DNA of 64,000 bases. It comes from Thalassorhabdomicrobium marinisediminis (GTDB lineage: Bacteria > Pseudomonadota > Alphaproteobacteria > Rhodobacterales > Rhodobacteraceae). The stretch spans positions 1-64,000 of the forward strand of contig NZ_QCYG01000005.1 in assembly GCF_003072065.1 (NCBI RefSeq). Reading direction: 5' to 3'. The notes beneath the pieces were generated by a model. The model was not told where the DNA came from, did no database searches, and was given only the letters and a program-made list of their open reading frames with translations. Positions 17,433 through 26,327 of the stretch are shown here, piece after piece. The position numbers were made by a program, and so were the translations under genes. Every line of letters starts with the position of its first letter. The first letter of the stretch is position 1.

Positions 17433-18236
17433 ATGCGCATCCCGCAGATCGTCGACAGCCATTGCCATCTTGATTTCCCCGATTTCGATGCCGAACGGGC
17501 CGAGGTGATCGACCGCGCCGTGGCCGCGGGCGTGACGCGCATGGTCACCATCTGCACCCGCCTGCGCCTTGAACCGCGGGTCCGTGCCATTGCTGAGGAC
17601 TTCGACCCGGTCTTCTACGCCGCTGGCACCCACCCCATGTCCGCGTCCGAAGAACCGCTGGCCACGGTGGATGAGCTGATCGCCCTGTCCCAACACCCGA
17701 AGTTCGTCGGCATAGGGGAAAGCGGCCTCGACTACCACTACACATCCGAGAGCGCCGATATCCAGAAAGCCTCGCTCAAGGTGCATATTGCGGCGGCGCA
17801 GGAAACCGGCCTGCCGCTGATCATCCACAACCGCGCCAGTGACGAGGATATGGCCGGAATCCTTGGCACCGCCTACCGGCAGAAGCCTTTCGCTTGCGTC
17901 ATGCATTGCTTCTCAAGCTCCGAAGCCTTGGCGCGCACGGCGTTGGATCACGGGTTCTACCTGTCCATGTCGGGCATCGCGGCCTTTCCGAAAAGCACCG
18001 CGTTGCGGGACATCTTCGCGCAGGCCCCCGTGGACCGCATCCTTGTGGAAACCGACAGCCCCTATCTTGCGCCGCCGCCCCATCGCGGCAAACGCAACGA
18101 GCCTGCCTTCACGGCCCATACGGCACAGGTCGGCGCCGAGGTCTTCGGCCTCGATTATGAGGATTTCGCCGCCCGGACCACCGCCAATTTCGACCGCCTC
18201 TTTGCCAAGGCCGCCGCCTGGACGCCCAAGCCATGA
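17433..18236 (+). CDS. tatD: TatD-family metal-dependent deoxyribonuclease
   Basis: The 267-residue TIM-barrel hydrolase has the metal-binding 'DSHCHLDFPDF' at the N-terminus, 'IGESGLDYHY' and 'VETDSPYLAP' near the end. TatD proteins are 3'-5' exonucleases linked to DNA repair and peroxide resistance. Start ATG 17433, after GAAAGG. The stop overlaps the next gene by ATGA, so the four-gene tmk–holB–tatD–MBL unit is probably co-expressed. Confidence 0.92.
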   Translation: MRIPQIVDSHCHLDFPDFDAERAEVIDRAVAAGVTRMVTICTRLRLEPRVRAIAEDFDPVFYAAGTHPMSASEEPLATVDELIALSQHPKFVGIGESGLDYHYTSESADIQKASLKVHIAAAQETGLPLIIHNRASDEDMAGILGTAYRQKPFACVMHCFSSSEALARTALDHGFYLSMSGIAAFPKSTALRDIFAQAPVDRILVETDSPYLAPPPHRGKRNEPAFTAHTAQVGAEVFGLDYEDFAARTTANFDRLFAKAAAWTPKP

Positions 18237-19033
18237 CCGCGCGGCTGTCCTTTCGCATTCTCGGCTGCGGCTCGTCAGGCGGCGTGCCCCGTCTCGGCGG
18301 CCACTGGGGCGCCTGCGATCCGGCGAACCCCAAGAACCGCCGCAGCCGCTGCTCGCTTCTGGTCACCCGCACCACCGACGCGGGCGTCACCCGCGTGCTG
18401 ATCGACACCTCGCCCGACCTGCGTCAACAACTGCTTGACGCCGAGGTGGGCGAGCTTGATGCGGTGCTCTACACCCACGCCCATGCGGACCACGTGCACG
18501 GGCTCGACGACATCCGCATGGTGGTGTTCAACATGCGCAAGCGCCTGCCGGTCTGGGCCGACGGCGACACGGTCAACCAGCTTCTGGCGCGGTTCGGCTA
18601 TGCCTTTGTGCAGCCTGCGGGGTCCAGCTATCCGCCGATCTGCGACCTCAACACGATCGACGGGGACGTGACAATCGAAGGCGCGGGCGGGCCGATCACC
18701 TTCACCCCCTTCGAGGTCGAACACGGCTCCATCGACGCGCTCGGCTTCCGCATCGGCAAGGCGGCCTATCTGCCCGACGTGTCCGACATCCCCGAGGCGG
18801 TCTGGCCACAGCTTGAGGGGCTGGATCTGTGGATTGTCGACGCCCTGCGCCGCGACCCGCACCCCACCCACGCCCATCTGGCCAAGACGCTGGGCTGGAT
18901 CGAACGGGTGCAGCCGAAACGCGCGGTGCTCACCAATATGCACATCGACCTCGACTACGACACGCTGCTGGCCGAGACCCCGGACCATATCGAGCCTGCC
19001 TACGACGGCCTGACACTCACGCTCGACGACTGA
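18233..19033 (+). CDS. MBL-fold metallo-hydrolase (PhnP-like)
   Basis: The 266-residue metallo-beta-lactamase fold protein has the zinc signature 'HAHADHVHGLDD' and 'LGCGSSGGVPRLGG' near its start, which is typical of PhnP-like phosphodiesterases that sit next to tatD. Further metal ligands are in 'VEHGSIDALGF' and 'TNMHIDLDYD'. It probably hydrolyses cyclic phosphodiesters, but the substrate is not known here. It overlaps tatD by 4 bases. Confidence 0.88.
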   Translation: MTARLSFRILGCGSSGGVPRLGGHWGACDPANPKNRRSRCSLLVTRTTDAGVTRVLIDTSPDLRQQLLDAEVGELDAVLYTHAHADHVHGLDDIRMVVFNMRKRLPVWADGDTVNQLLARFGYAFVQPAGSSYPPICDLNTIDGDVTIEGAGGPITFTPFEVEHGSIDALGFRIGKAAYLPDVSDIPEAVWPQLEGLDLWIVDALRRDPHPTHAHLAKTLGWIERVQPKRAVLTNMHIDLDYDTLLAETPDHIEPAYDGLTLTLDD

Positions 19034-19209
19034 CCGCCCCTTTGTCTTCATCTGACCCCTAAACTCCCGCCGGAGGCGCAGCTCTCTACGCAGGTCCCGT
19101 TAGCGGCCCTAACCCGCTCGCCCCCCCCATACACTTGATTTGCCGCGCGATATGGGCAAGCCTTCAGCGAAATCACGGAACTACGGTTCCAAAGACAAGG
19201 GGACATCTC

Positions 19210-19683
19210 ATGGATTTTCAGACATCGGTCAAAACCTGTTTGACGCAAAAATACGCGCGCTTTTCGGGGCGGGCGAGCCGGTCGGAATACTGGTGGTTCG
19301 TACTTGCCAGTGTCATCCTGCTGGTGCTCGCGTCCCTGCTGGCGCCGATCCTGTATCTGATCGTCTTTCTGGGTCTCATCGTGCCGCTGGCCGCCGCGGG
19401 CTATCGCCGCTTGCAGGACACCGGACGGCCGGGCTGGTATATCTTCATCCCCGTCGGGCTGGGCCTGCTCGGCATGCTGCTGAACATGTTGCTGATGCCC
19501 GCGATGCCGACAATGGTGGACGGCCAGATGACCGAGATGCCTGACATGAGCAACATGGGCGGCATGGGGCTTCTGGCGATCCTGTCTATCGTGCAACTGG
19601 TGGTCTCGCTGGTGTTCCTGTGGTGGCTGACCCGCCCCTCACAACCCGAGGCCAACGCCTACGGCCCACCGCCGGTGGTCTGA
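19210..19683 (+). CDS. DUF805-family membrane protein
   Basis: The 157-residue inner-membrane protein has the DUF805 start ('CLTQKYARFSGRASRSEYWWF'), three to four helices and the 'GYRRLQDTGRPGW' loop. A Met-rich segment (about 98-120, 'MPAMPTMVDGQMTEMPDM') is a notable insert between helices, possibly metal-related but unproven. Start ATG 19210; a stable terminator follows the stop. The function of the family is unknown. Confidence 0.85.
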   Translation: MDFQTSVKTCLTQKYARFSGRASRSEYWWFVLASVILLVLASLLAPILYLIVFLGLIVPLAAAGYRRLQDTGRPGWYIFIPVGLGLLGMLLNMLLMPAMPTMVDGQMTEMPDMSNMGGMGLLAILSIVQLVVSLVFLWWLTRPSQPEANAYGPPPVV

Positions 19684-19702
19684 GGCGCACTTGCGTTCAT
19701 CC

Positions 19703-19733
19703 AAGGGTCCATCGCAGAGATGGGCCCTTTTTC
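19703..19733 (+). terminator. Rho-independent terminator after the DUF805 gene
   Basis: An 11-base stem (AAGGGTCCATC with GATGGGCCCTT, one G-T wobble) with a GCAGA loop is followed by a T run. It lies 20 bases after the DUF805 stop. Confidence 0.85.
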
Positions 19734-19797
19734 ATGTGCAACGAACCGCTGCCCAGAAACCGTTGTGCTGATCCTGTGGGGGAGTTACGCTTTCGCA

Positions 19798-19884
19798 TGG
19801 TGCGGTCGGGGGGACTCGAACCCCCACGAGTGTTACCTCACAGCGACCTCAACGCTGCGCGTCTACCAATTCCGCCACGACCGC
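19798..19884 (-). tRNA. tRNA-Leu (anticodon GAG)
   Basis: On the minus strand it begins GCGGTCGTGGCGGAATTGG, carries a long variable arm and the T-loop GGTTCGAGTCC, and ends in an encoded CCA. The anticodon GAG lies at 19848-19850. 87 bases; acceptor stem GCGGTCG pairs with CGACCGC. Confidence 0.97.
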
Positions 19885-20011
19885 AATGTCCATAAGCGTG
19901 AGGGCCGTTTAGCGAAGCGCTTGCGCCACCTCAAGCCCCAAAATCACCCATTTCGCCCAGCCGGTGCTTTTGTCTGCTGACACGGGCGCGCAAACGTCCC
20001 ATATCGGGCCC

Positions 20012-20686
20012 ATGGTAGAATGGATCACCACTCCCGGCCTGACCGATTACGACGCCGCCACCGCCTTCATGGAAGCGCGCGCCGATGCGATTCACCGCGG
20101 CACCGAAGGCGAGTGCATCTGGCTGGTGGAACATCCCCCCCTTTATACCGCAGGCACCTCGGCCAAGCCCGCCGATCTGACCGATCCGGACCGGTTTCCC
20201 GTCCACACCACCAAACGGGGCGGGCAATACACCTATCACGGGCCGGGGCAGCGGGTCGCCTATGTCATGCTCGACGTAGGCCGCAGGGGTCGCGACGTGC
20301 GCCGCTTCGTGCAGGACCTTGAGCATTGGGTGATCGCCACGCTCGCGGAATTCAACGTGACCGGAGAGATCCGCCCCGGCCGGGTGGGTGTCTGGGTCCA
20401 GCGGGACGACAAGCCGCGCACGCTGACGGGCACGCCTGTTGAGGACAAGATCGCCGCCATCGGCATCCGGCTGCGCAAGTGGATCAGCTTTCACGGGCTG
20501 AGCATCAATGTCGAGCCGGACCTGAGCCATTTCGACGGGATCGTGCCCTGCGGCATCACCGAACATGGCGTCACCTCGCTGGTCGATCTGGGCCTGCCGG
20601 TCACGATGGAGGACGTGGACGTCGCCCTGCGCCGCACCTTTGCGAGCAGCGTCACCCCCCTGTCCCCGGATCGGCAGAAAACCTGA
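20012..20686 (+). CDS. lipB: Octanoyltransferase (lipoate biosynthesis)
   Basis: The 224-residue enzyme moves octanoyl from ACP to lipoyl domains. Signature '[16 protein letters not shown]', the catalytic Lys in '[10 protein letters not shown]' and the acyl-accepting Cys in '[15 protein letters not shown]' are all present. Start ATG 20012 (MVEWITTPG) fits the family; the upstream in-frame extension does not. LipA is not in the window. Confidence 0.94.
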   Translation: MVEWITTPGLTDYDAATAFMEARADAIHRGTEGECIWLVEHPPLYTAGTSAKPADLTDPDRFPVHTTKRGGQYTYHGPGQRVAYVMLDVGRRGRDVRRFVQDLEHWVIATLAEFNVTGEIRPGRVGVWVQRDDKPRTLTGTPVEDKIAAIGIRLRKWISFHGLSINVEPDLSHFDGIVPCGITEHGVTSLVDLGLPVTMEDVDVALRRTFASSVTPLSPDRQKT

Positions 20687-20753
20687 CCGCGCCTCGGACC
20701 CCAAAAGGCCCCGTTTGCGTTAAAAAGGGGTATGGGACACGGGGATTGCCACA

Positions 20754-21854
20754 ATGATTAACACCGTCGCGTCGATTTTCATCATCGGGCTGAGCGGCCT
20801 ACTCGCCTTTCTGACGCTGGTGCCCTTCTCGAAGATCCCCCACGGGCTGGTGCGTGCGCCCGCCTTCGTCCGCCTGCAGATGCTGGCCACCGCCTTGGTA
20901 TTGCTGCCGTTCGCATGGGTCCTCACCTCGGACGGCTGGCGCATCTTTTCATTGCTCTGTCTGGTCGTCGTGATCGCGGTCTGCACCGCGTCGGTGCTGA
21001 AATTCACGCCGCTCTGGCCGAAACAGTCGAAATCCGCGGAGGCGGCGCTGATGACCGACACCGACCGGCATATCCACATGCTGGCGGCGAATGTGAAAAT
21101 GTCCAACCGTGAATACGACCATCTGATCGCGCTGGCACGCAGGGAACAGCCTGACGTTCTGGCCGCGCTGGAGACGGACCAGCGCTGGATCGACGCGCTT
21201 GCGGTGTTGGAGCCGGACTACATCCACCGCTACGACGTGCCGCACGACACCGGCTACGGCATGATGCTGTATTCCAAGCTGCCGCTGAAGGACGTGCAAA
21301 TCCGCGATTTGGTGACAAAGGGCGTGCCGTCGATCAAGGCAACCGTGACGCTGCGCTCCGGCGATGAAATCTGCCTTTATATCGTCCATCCCGAACCGCC
21401 CGTCGCCCACGAAAAGACCACCGGCCGCGACAGCGAAATCGCCCTTGCCGGGCTGGAAGCCATCGACGGGCCGCTGCCCGCAATCATCGCGGGGGATCTG
21501 AACGATGTGGCCTGGTCCACCACCACACGGCGCTTCCAGCGCGTCACCGGGCTGCTGGATCCACGGGTGGGACGGGGCTTCTACAACACGTTCAACGCCT
21601 ATGTCCCCGTGTTCCGCTGGCCGCTCGACCATCTGTTCCACGATGCGCGGTTCCGCTTTGTGCAGATGCAGCGCATGCCCAAGATCGGGTCCGACCATTT
21701 CCCGATCTCGTTCAAGCTGGTTTTGGCGCACCGCCCGGCCGGCGAAGCCCCAACCCCCGAAGAGGGCGAAACCGAAGACGTCACCGAGATGATCGTGGAA
21801 GAACAGGCCCGCGACCGCGACCCCGTGGGCACCGATTGGGAAGACGAAAAGTGA
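20754..21854 (+). CDS. Endonuclease/exonuclease/phosphatase-family membrane protein
   Basis: The 366-residue protein has two to three N-terminal helices (about 1-85) and a cytoplasmic or periplasmic EEP domain ('MLAANVKMSNREYDHLIAL', 'VLAALETDQRWIDAL', 'IIAGDLNDVAWS', 'GSDHFPISFKL'). The GDLN and SDH motifs of the metal-dependent phosphodiesterase fold are intact. Members hydrolyse nucleic acids, lipids or phosphate esters; the substrate cannot be read from sequence. Start ATG 20754 follows GGGGATTGCC. Confidence 0.82.
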   Translation: MINTVASIFIIGLSGLLAFLTLVPFSKIPHGLVRAPAFVRLQMLATALVLLPFAWVLTSDGWRIFSLLCLVVVIAVCTASVLKFTPLWPKQSKSAEAALMTDTDRHIHMLAANVKMSNREYDHLIALARREQPDVLAALETDQRWIDALAVLEPDYIHRYDVPHDTGYGMMLYSKLPLKDVQIRDLVTKGVPSIKATVTLRSGDEICLYIVHPEPPVAHEKTTGRDSEIALAGLEAIDGPLPAIIAGDLNDVAWSTTTRRFQRVTGLLDPRVGRGFYNTFNAYVPVFRWPLDHLFHDARFRFVQMQRMPKIGSDHFPISFKLVLAHRPAGEAPTPEEGETEDVTEMIVEEQARDRDPVGTDWEDEK

Positions 21855-22025
21855 TCCTTCGGGCGGCTTTGACCCCCGTTCGGGGCCAGACTGCGCCAAT
21901 TTATCCCAACAATAATGGCACATGGCAGCTTGCCCCCTTAGCGCGCACCTTCTAGAACAGGTCCAAACCACGGAAGTGAGTCCGCTCGCTCCGTTCGTCA
22001 CATGCCAACCTTAAGGGAGCGTTCT

Positions 22026-23699
22026 ATGGTAGACGCAGCCGTCCACGACCACGGGCACGAAGACAACCGCGGTTTCTTCACCCGCTGGTTCATGTCAACA
22101 AACCACAAGGACATCGGTATCCTCTACCTGTTCGTGTCCGGGTTCGTTGGCTTCCTGTCTGTTCTGTTCACCGTCTACATGCGGATGGAACTGATGCATC
22201 CGGGCGTTCAGTACATGTGCCTTGAGGGCGCGCGTCTGTTCCCCGCCGCCCTGAACGAATGTACCCCGAACGGGCACCTGTGGAACGTGATGATCACCTA
22301 TCACGGCGTCCTGATGATGTTCTTCGTGGTGATTCCGGCCCTGTTCGGCGGCTTCGGCAACTACCTGATGCCCTTGCAGATCGGCGCGCCCGACATGGCG
22401 TTCCCGCGTCTGAACAACCTGTCGTTCTGGCTGTTCTGCACCGGCGTGGCGCTTGGCATCTCCTCTCTTCTGGCGCCCGGCGGCAACGGGCAACTCGGTT
22501 CTGGCGTGGGCTGGGTGCTGTATCCGCCGCTGTCCACGAATGAGGGCGGCATCTCCATGGACCTTGCGATCTTCGCGGTCCACGTCTCCGGTGCGTCGTC
22601 CATTCTGGGTGCGATCAACATGATCACCACCTTCCTGAACATGCGCGCCCCCGGCATGACGCTGCACAAGGTGCCGCTGTTCTCATGGTCGATCTTCGTC
22701 ACCGCCTGGATGATCCTTCTGGCCCTGCCCGTGCTGGCCGGCGCGATCACCATGCTCCTGATGGACCGCAACTTCGGCACGACGTTCTTCGATCCGGCCG
22801 GCGGCGGTGATCCGATCCTGTATCAGCACATCCTGTGGTTCTTCGGCCACCCCGAGGTTTACATCATCATCGTGCCAGCCTTCGGGATCATCAGCCACGT
22901 GGTGTCGACCTTCTCGAAAAAGCCGATCTTCGGCTATCTGCCCATGGTCTATGCCATGGTCGCGATTGCCGGTCTGGGCTTCATCGTCTGGGCGCACCAC
23001 ATGTACACCGTGGGCCTGTCCCTGACCCAGCAAAGCTACTTCATGCTGGCAACGATGGTCATCGCGGTGCCGACGGGGGTCAAGATCTTCTCGTGGATCG
23101 CGACCATGTGGGGCGGCTCGGTGTCCTTCCGCACGCCGATGCTCTGGGCCTTCGGCTTCCTGTTCCTGTTCACCGTGGGCGGCGTCACCGGGATCGTCCT
23201 GTCGCAGGCGGGCGTCGACCGGGCCTATCACGACACCTACTACGTCGTGGCGCACTTCCACTACGTGATGTCGCTGGGTGCGGTCTTCGGGATCTTCGCG
23301 GGGATCTACTTCTACCTGCCGAAGATGGCGGGCCGGATGATGCCCGAGTGGGCCGGCAAGCTGCACTTCTGGGCGATGTTCATCGGTGCAAACCTGACGT
23401 TCTTCCCCCAGCACTTCCTGGGCCGGAACGGCATGCCGCGCCGCTACATCGACTATAACGAGGCCTTCGCTCTGTGGAACTACGTCTCCTCGATCGGTGC
23501 CTTCATCTCGTTCGCGTCCTTCGTGTTCTTCATCGTCATCCTGTTCAAGACGCTGCTGGCACCGCGCAATGCGACCGAAGCGAACCCGTGGGGCCAGTTT
23601 GCCGATACGCTGGAATGGACGCTGCCGTCCCCTCCACCGGAGCACACCTTCGAAATCCTGCCCAAGCAGGAAGACTGGGATCACCCGCACAATCACTGA
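22026..23699 (+). CDS. ctaD: Cytochrome c oxidase subunit I (aa3 type)
   Basis: The 557-residue, twelve-helix catalytic subunit of the terminal oxidase starts after '[19 protein letters not shown]'. CuB and haem ligands are in '[13 protein letters not shown]' (Cu-Tyr cross-link region), 'WAHHMYTVG' and '[15 protein letters not shown]'. The ATG at 22026 has GGGAG upstream; an ATG 24 bases earlier is a less likely start. The other cta genes are not adjacent here, as is often the case for ctaD in this group. A clear terminator follows. Confidence 0.96.
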   Translation: MVDAAVHDHGHEDNRGFFTRWFMSTNHKDIGILYLFVSGFVGFLSVLFTVYMRMELMHPGVQYMCLEGARLFPAALNECTPNGHLWNVMITYHGVLMMFFVVIPALFGGFGNYLMPLQIGAPDMAFPRLNNLSFWLFCTGVALGISSLLAPGGNGQLGSGVGWVLYPPLSTNEGGISMDLAIFAVHVSGASSILGAINMITTFLNMRAPGMTLHKVPLFSWSIFVTAWMILLALPVLAGAITMLLMDRNFGTTFFDPAGGGDPILYQHILWFFGHPEVYIIIVPAFGIISHVVSTFSKKPIFGYLPMVYAMVAIAGLGFIVWAHHMYTVGLSLTQQSYFMLATMVIAVPTGVKIFSWIATMWGGSVSFRTPMLWAFGFLFLFTVGGVTGIVLSQAGVDRAYHDTYYVVAHFHYVMSLGAVFGIFAGIYFYLPKMAGRMMPEWAGKLHFWAMFIGANLTFFPQHFLGRNGMPRRYIDYNEAFALWNYVSSIGAFISFASFVFFIVILFKTLLAPRNATEANPWGQFADTLEWTLPSPPPEHTFEILPKQEDWDHPHNH

Positions 23700-23722
23700 T
23701 CGACCGCCAAGGTCTGTCACGG

Positions 23723-23753
23723 GGGCCTCGGCGGAAACGCCGGGGCCCTTTTT
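23723..23753 (+). terminator. Rho-independent terminator after ctaD
   Basis: An 11-base GC stem (23723-23733 with 23738-23748, one wobble) with a GAAA tetraloop precedes TTTTT. It starts 24 bases after the ctaD stop, ending that transcript before the DUF2244 gene. Confidence 0.9.
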
Positions 23754-23782
23754 CGTTGCCCGCCGTCCGAAGGGATCATGCC

Positions 23783-24292
23783 ATGCCCTATGAATGGATC
23801 GCGCCCGACGTGGGCGCGCCGGATGCGCCGCTGGCCGAGCTGCACCTGTGGCCCTACCGGTCGCTTCTGCGGCGCGATTTCGTGGTCTTCATCAGCGCCA
23901 CCGTTGCGCTGATCCTCGTGCCGCTTCTCGTGGTGATCGGCTCGCCGGTCCTTTGGGGCCTGCTGCCGTTCTTCATCATCGCCGTGGCGGGGCTCTGGTA
24001 CGGGTTGCACCGCAGCTACAAGGACGGCGAATTGCTCGAGGTGCTGCGCCTCTGGCCGGACCGTATCACCTTGCACCACCACAATCCCCGCCGCGGCGAC
24101 AAATCGTGGGAGGCCAACCCCTATTGGGTGCGCCTCAAACTCGACCCCACCCACGACAGGGTGCCCAATTATATCACCCTGAAAGGGGCCGACCGCGTGG
24201 TCGAGCTGGGCGCGTTCCTGAGCGAGGAGGAGCGCGCTGCGCTGTTCGATGAGCTCGACGACGCCCTGCGACGGGCGCGTGGCGCGCAATAG
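23783..24292 (+). CDS. DUF2244 membrane protein
   Basis: The 169-residue protein has two central helices (about 37-80) and matches the DUF2244 type commonly found beside cytochrome oxidase genes in alphaproteobacteria ('LHLWPYRSLLRRDFVVF', 'ANPYWVRLKLD', 'LGAFLSEEERAALFDEL'). Function unknown. ATG 23783 was chosen over the very long upstream frame, which runs back through ctaD. Confidence 0.82.
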   Translation: MPYEWIAPDVGAPDAPLAELHLWPYRSLLRRDFVVFISATVALILVPLLVVIGSPVLWGLLPFFIIAVAGLWYGLHRSYKDGELLEVLRLWPDRITLHHHNPRRGDKSWEANPYWVRLKLDPTHDRVPNYITLKGADRVVELGAFLSEEERAALFDELDDALRRARGAQ

Positions 24293-24340
24293 TCCGGTTT
24301 CGGGTCGCCCCGCGCGCCGCGACCGGCTAGCCGTTGCTCT

Positions 24341-25264
24341 ATGAGTGATCCGCATCCCTTCGCCGGCCGCATCTGGGCCGAACTCCTGCTCCTCGCCTGT
24401 CTGTGGGGCGGCAGCTTTCTGGCCATCCGGCTGGCCCTGAACGAAGTCCCCTTCGCCACCTCGGTCGCGCATCGGGTGTTCTGGGCGGCGCTGATCCTGT
24501 GGGCCTATGTCTGGTGGCGCGGCTTACCGGTGCCGAAAGACCCGCAGGTCTGGGGCGCCTTGCTGGTGATGGGTCTGCTGAACAACGCGATCCCCTTTTC
24601 GCTCATGGCGTGGGGGCAGCTTTACATCCCCACAGGGCTGACCTCGGTCTTCAACGCGGGCACGGCCATCTTCGGCGTCGTGGTCGCGGCCCTGCTGCTG
24701 CGCGACGAACGGCTGACCCTGCGCAAAGCGGCGGGCGCGCTGATCGGCTTTTTCGGGGTCGCCACCGCCATCGGGCTGGACAGCGTCCGGCACATCGACA
24801 TCACCTCGCTTGCTCAACTGGCGGTGATCGGCGGCACGATCTCCTACGCGTTCGCCTCGGTCTGGGCACGGGTCCACCTGTCAGGGCTGACCCCGCAGGT
24901 GGCCGCAGCGGGCATGTTGACCGGCTCCTCGCTGATCATGGTGCCGGCGGCCCTGATCCTTGACGGCCCACCAACCTTCGCGCTCGCCGCGACCACCTTT
25001 GCCGCCATCGGCTACTACGTGGTTTTCGCCACGGCAGGCGCCTATCTGCTGTATTACCGGCTGATCGCGGCGGCGGGGGCGGCGAACACGATGATCGTCA
25101 CGCTGCTGATCCCGCCGGTCTCGATCCTGCTGGGCGCCATCGTGCTCCACGAAACCCTGTCGCCCAACGTCTATGCCGGGCTGGCGCTGCTTGCCCTCGG
25201 GTTGATCATTCTCGACGGGCGCCTGTTGCGGCGTCAGTCCTTCGTCTCGGGCAGGTCGTCGTGA
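24341..25264 (+). CDS. EamA/DMT-family transporter
   Basis: The 307-residue inner-membrane protein has ten predicted helices in two EamA repeats ('LLLACLWGGSFLAIRLAL' first half; 'MLTGSSLIMVPAAL' second half). Such transporters usually export metabolites or amino acids. The substrate is unknown. Its 3' end overlaps the small DUF3008 gene on the other strand by 31 bases. Confidence 0.88.
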   Translation: MSDPHPFAGRIWAELLLLACLWGGSFLAIRLALNEVPFATSVAHRVFWAALILWAYVWWRGLPVPKDPQVWGALLVMGLLNNAIPFSLMAWGQLYIPTGLTSVFNAGTAIFGVVVAALLLRDERLTLRKAAGALIGFFGVATAIGLDSVRHIDITSLAQLAVIGGTISYAFASVWARVHLSGLTPQVAAAGMLTGSSLIMVPAALILDGPPTFALAATTFAAIGYYVVFATAGAYLLYYRLIAAAGAANTMIVTLLIPPVSILLGAIVLHETLSPNVYAGLALLALGLIILDGRLLRRQSFVSGRSS

Positions 25265-25416
25265 TCGGTCGAGGCCATCTCTTCAAGCTCGTCCTCGGAC
25301 ATACTGTCATACATGTCCTTTGACGCGCCTTTCAGGTCGCCGACCTTGGTCTCACCGCGTTTCGCGGACAGGGCCGCGCCTGCCGCCTTCTGTTGTGCCT
25401 TGGATTCCGCTTTCAT
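25234..25416 (-). CDS. DUF3008-family small protein
   Basis: The 60-residue protein starts MKAESKAQQKAAGAALSAKR and continues 'GASKDMYDSMSEDELEEMAS', which matches the DUF3008 pattern. It is highly charged and soluble, and stress-protein-like by resemblance only. Its start overlaps the stop of another small gene by ATGA, giving a two-gene unit. Its C-terminal coding sequence overlaps the end of the EamA gene tail to tail. Confidence 0.82.
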   Translation of the reverse strand: MKAESKAQQKAAGAALSAKRGETKVGDLKGASKDMYDSMSEDELEEMASTDHDDLPETKD

Positions 25417-25589
25417 GAACTTTCTCCTTGTCCGAGGCTCACCAGCGCCAGCTCCTCAAGCTCGTGCTCGGTCAGGTGCCCGTAGAGCACCGATGCCCGT
25501 TTGCTCAACGCGCTCACGTCCATCTGGCCGCGTTTGGCCCGCAAGGCCATTCGGGCGAGTTTGCGATGTTCACGAAAATTCGGCGTCAT
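25413..25589 (-). CDS. Small DUF3008-like companion protein (58 aa)
   Basis: Reading the minus strand from the ATG at 25589 gives MTPNFREHRKLARMALRAKR, then 'LTEHELEELALVSLG', ending at TGA 25413-25415. The arrangement 'basic helix, then xxxELEELA' resembles the downstream DUF3008 protein ('MSEDELEEMA'), suggesting a diverged paralogue. GGGGGCTGCC precedes the start. The two genes share an ATGA junction, so they are almost certainly co-translated. Function unknown. Confidence 0.7.
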   Translation of the reverse strand: MTPNFREHRKLARMALRAKRGQMDVSALSKRASVLYGHLTEHELEELALVSLGQGESS

Positions 25590-25645
25590 GGCAGCCCCCT
25601 GTTTCCTTATGGATGTGGGGAAACGTGCGCCACGGGTAAAAGTTC

Positions 25646-26104
25646 CTAGCCCAGCCGCGCCTTGACCATCGGGCCGGCCTTGCCAAAGTCCATCTGGCCG
25701 GTGAACTTGGCCTTGAGCACGCCCATGACCTTGCCCATGTCGCGGATGCTGTCCGCGCCCACCTCGGCGATGGCCGCGTCGATCTGTTTCTCGACTTCCT
25801 TGTCGGACAACTGACGCGGCAGGAATTCCTCAATGATCTTGACCTCGGCCTGTTCTTTCTCGGCCAGCTCCAGCCGCCCCGCCTCTTCATAGGCGCGCGC
25901 GCTTTCCTGACGCTGCTTGACCATCTTGCCAAGGATCGCCAGCACAACGTCGTCGCCGACCCCCTCGTCCGAGCCATCGCCCCGCGCCTCGATATCGCGA
26001 TCCTTGATCGCCGCGTTGATCAGCCGCAGCGTCGAAAGCCGGTCGGCTTCCTTGGCTTTCATCGACTCTTTGAGGGCCGCATTGACCCGTGCGCGCAGTT
26101 CCAT
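25646..26104 (-). CDS. GatB/YqeY-domain protein
   Basis: The 152-residue helical protein matches the YqeY family ('MELRARVNAALKESMKAKE', 'STLRLINAAIKDRDI', 'VEKQIDAAIAEVGADSIRDMGKVMG'). This is the domain fused to the amidotransferase subunit GatB and also found alone, thought to bind tRNA or aminoacyl-tRNA. It is divergent from carA across a 220-base gap. Confidence 0.87.
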   Translation of the reverse strand: MELRARVNAALKESMKAKEADRLSTLRLINAAIKDRDIEARGDGSDEGVGDDVVLAILGKMVKQRQESARAYEEAGRLELAEKEQAEVKIIEEFLPRQLSDKEVEKQIDAAIAEVGADSIRDMGKVMGVLKAKFTGQMDFGKAGPMVKARLG

Positions 26105-26327
26105 CTTGATCGTCCCTTATCATGGGTAGGCGTGAACACTGTCGGCCAGACTACCCCGAACGAACGCCCGCTTACAACACCCCCGCCGCGCGCGGTGCCG
26201 TCAGGTCAACGGGGGTGCGATCCGGCCCTTGACCCGACCGGAGCCGCCCCCTAGAAGGCAAACGATTTGGCTGCGCCCCTGCCCCCCTCACCCCTCGCGC
26301 GGCCCGACCCCTTCGAGAGGTATAGTG

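Noticed and set aside
22683-23720. Long minus-strand frame antisense to ctaD
   Set aside because: It is a shadow of a strongly conserved oxidase gene, with an unnatural His/Arg/Glu/Asp-rich composition.
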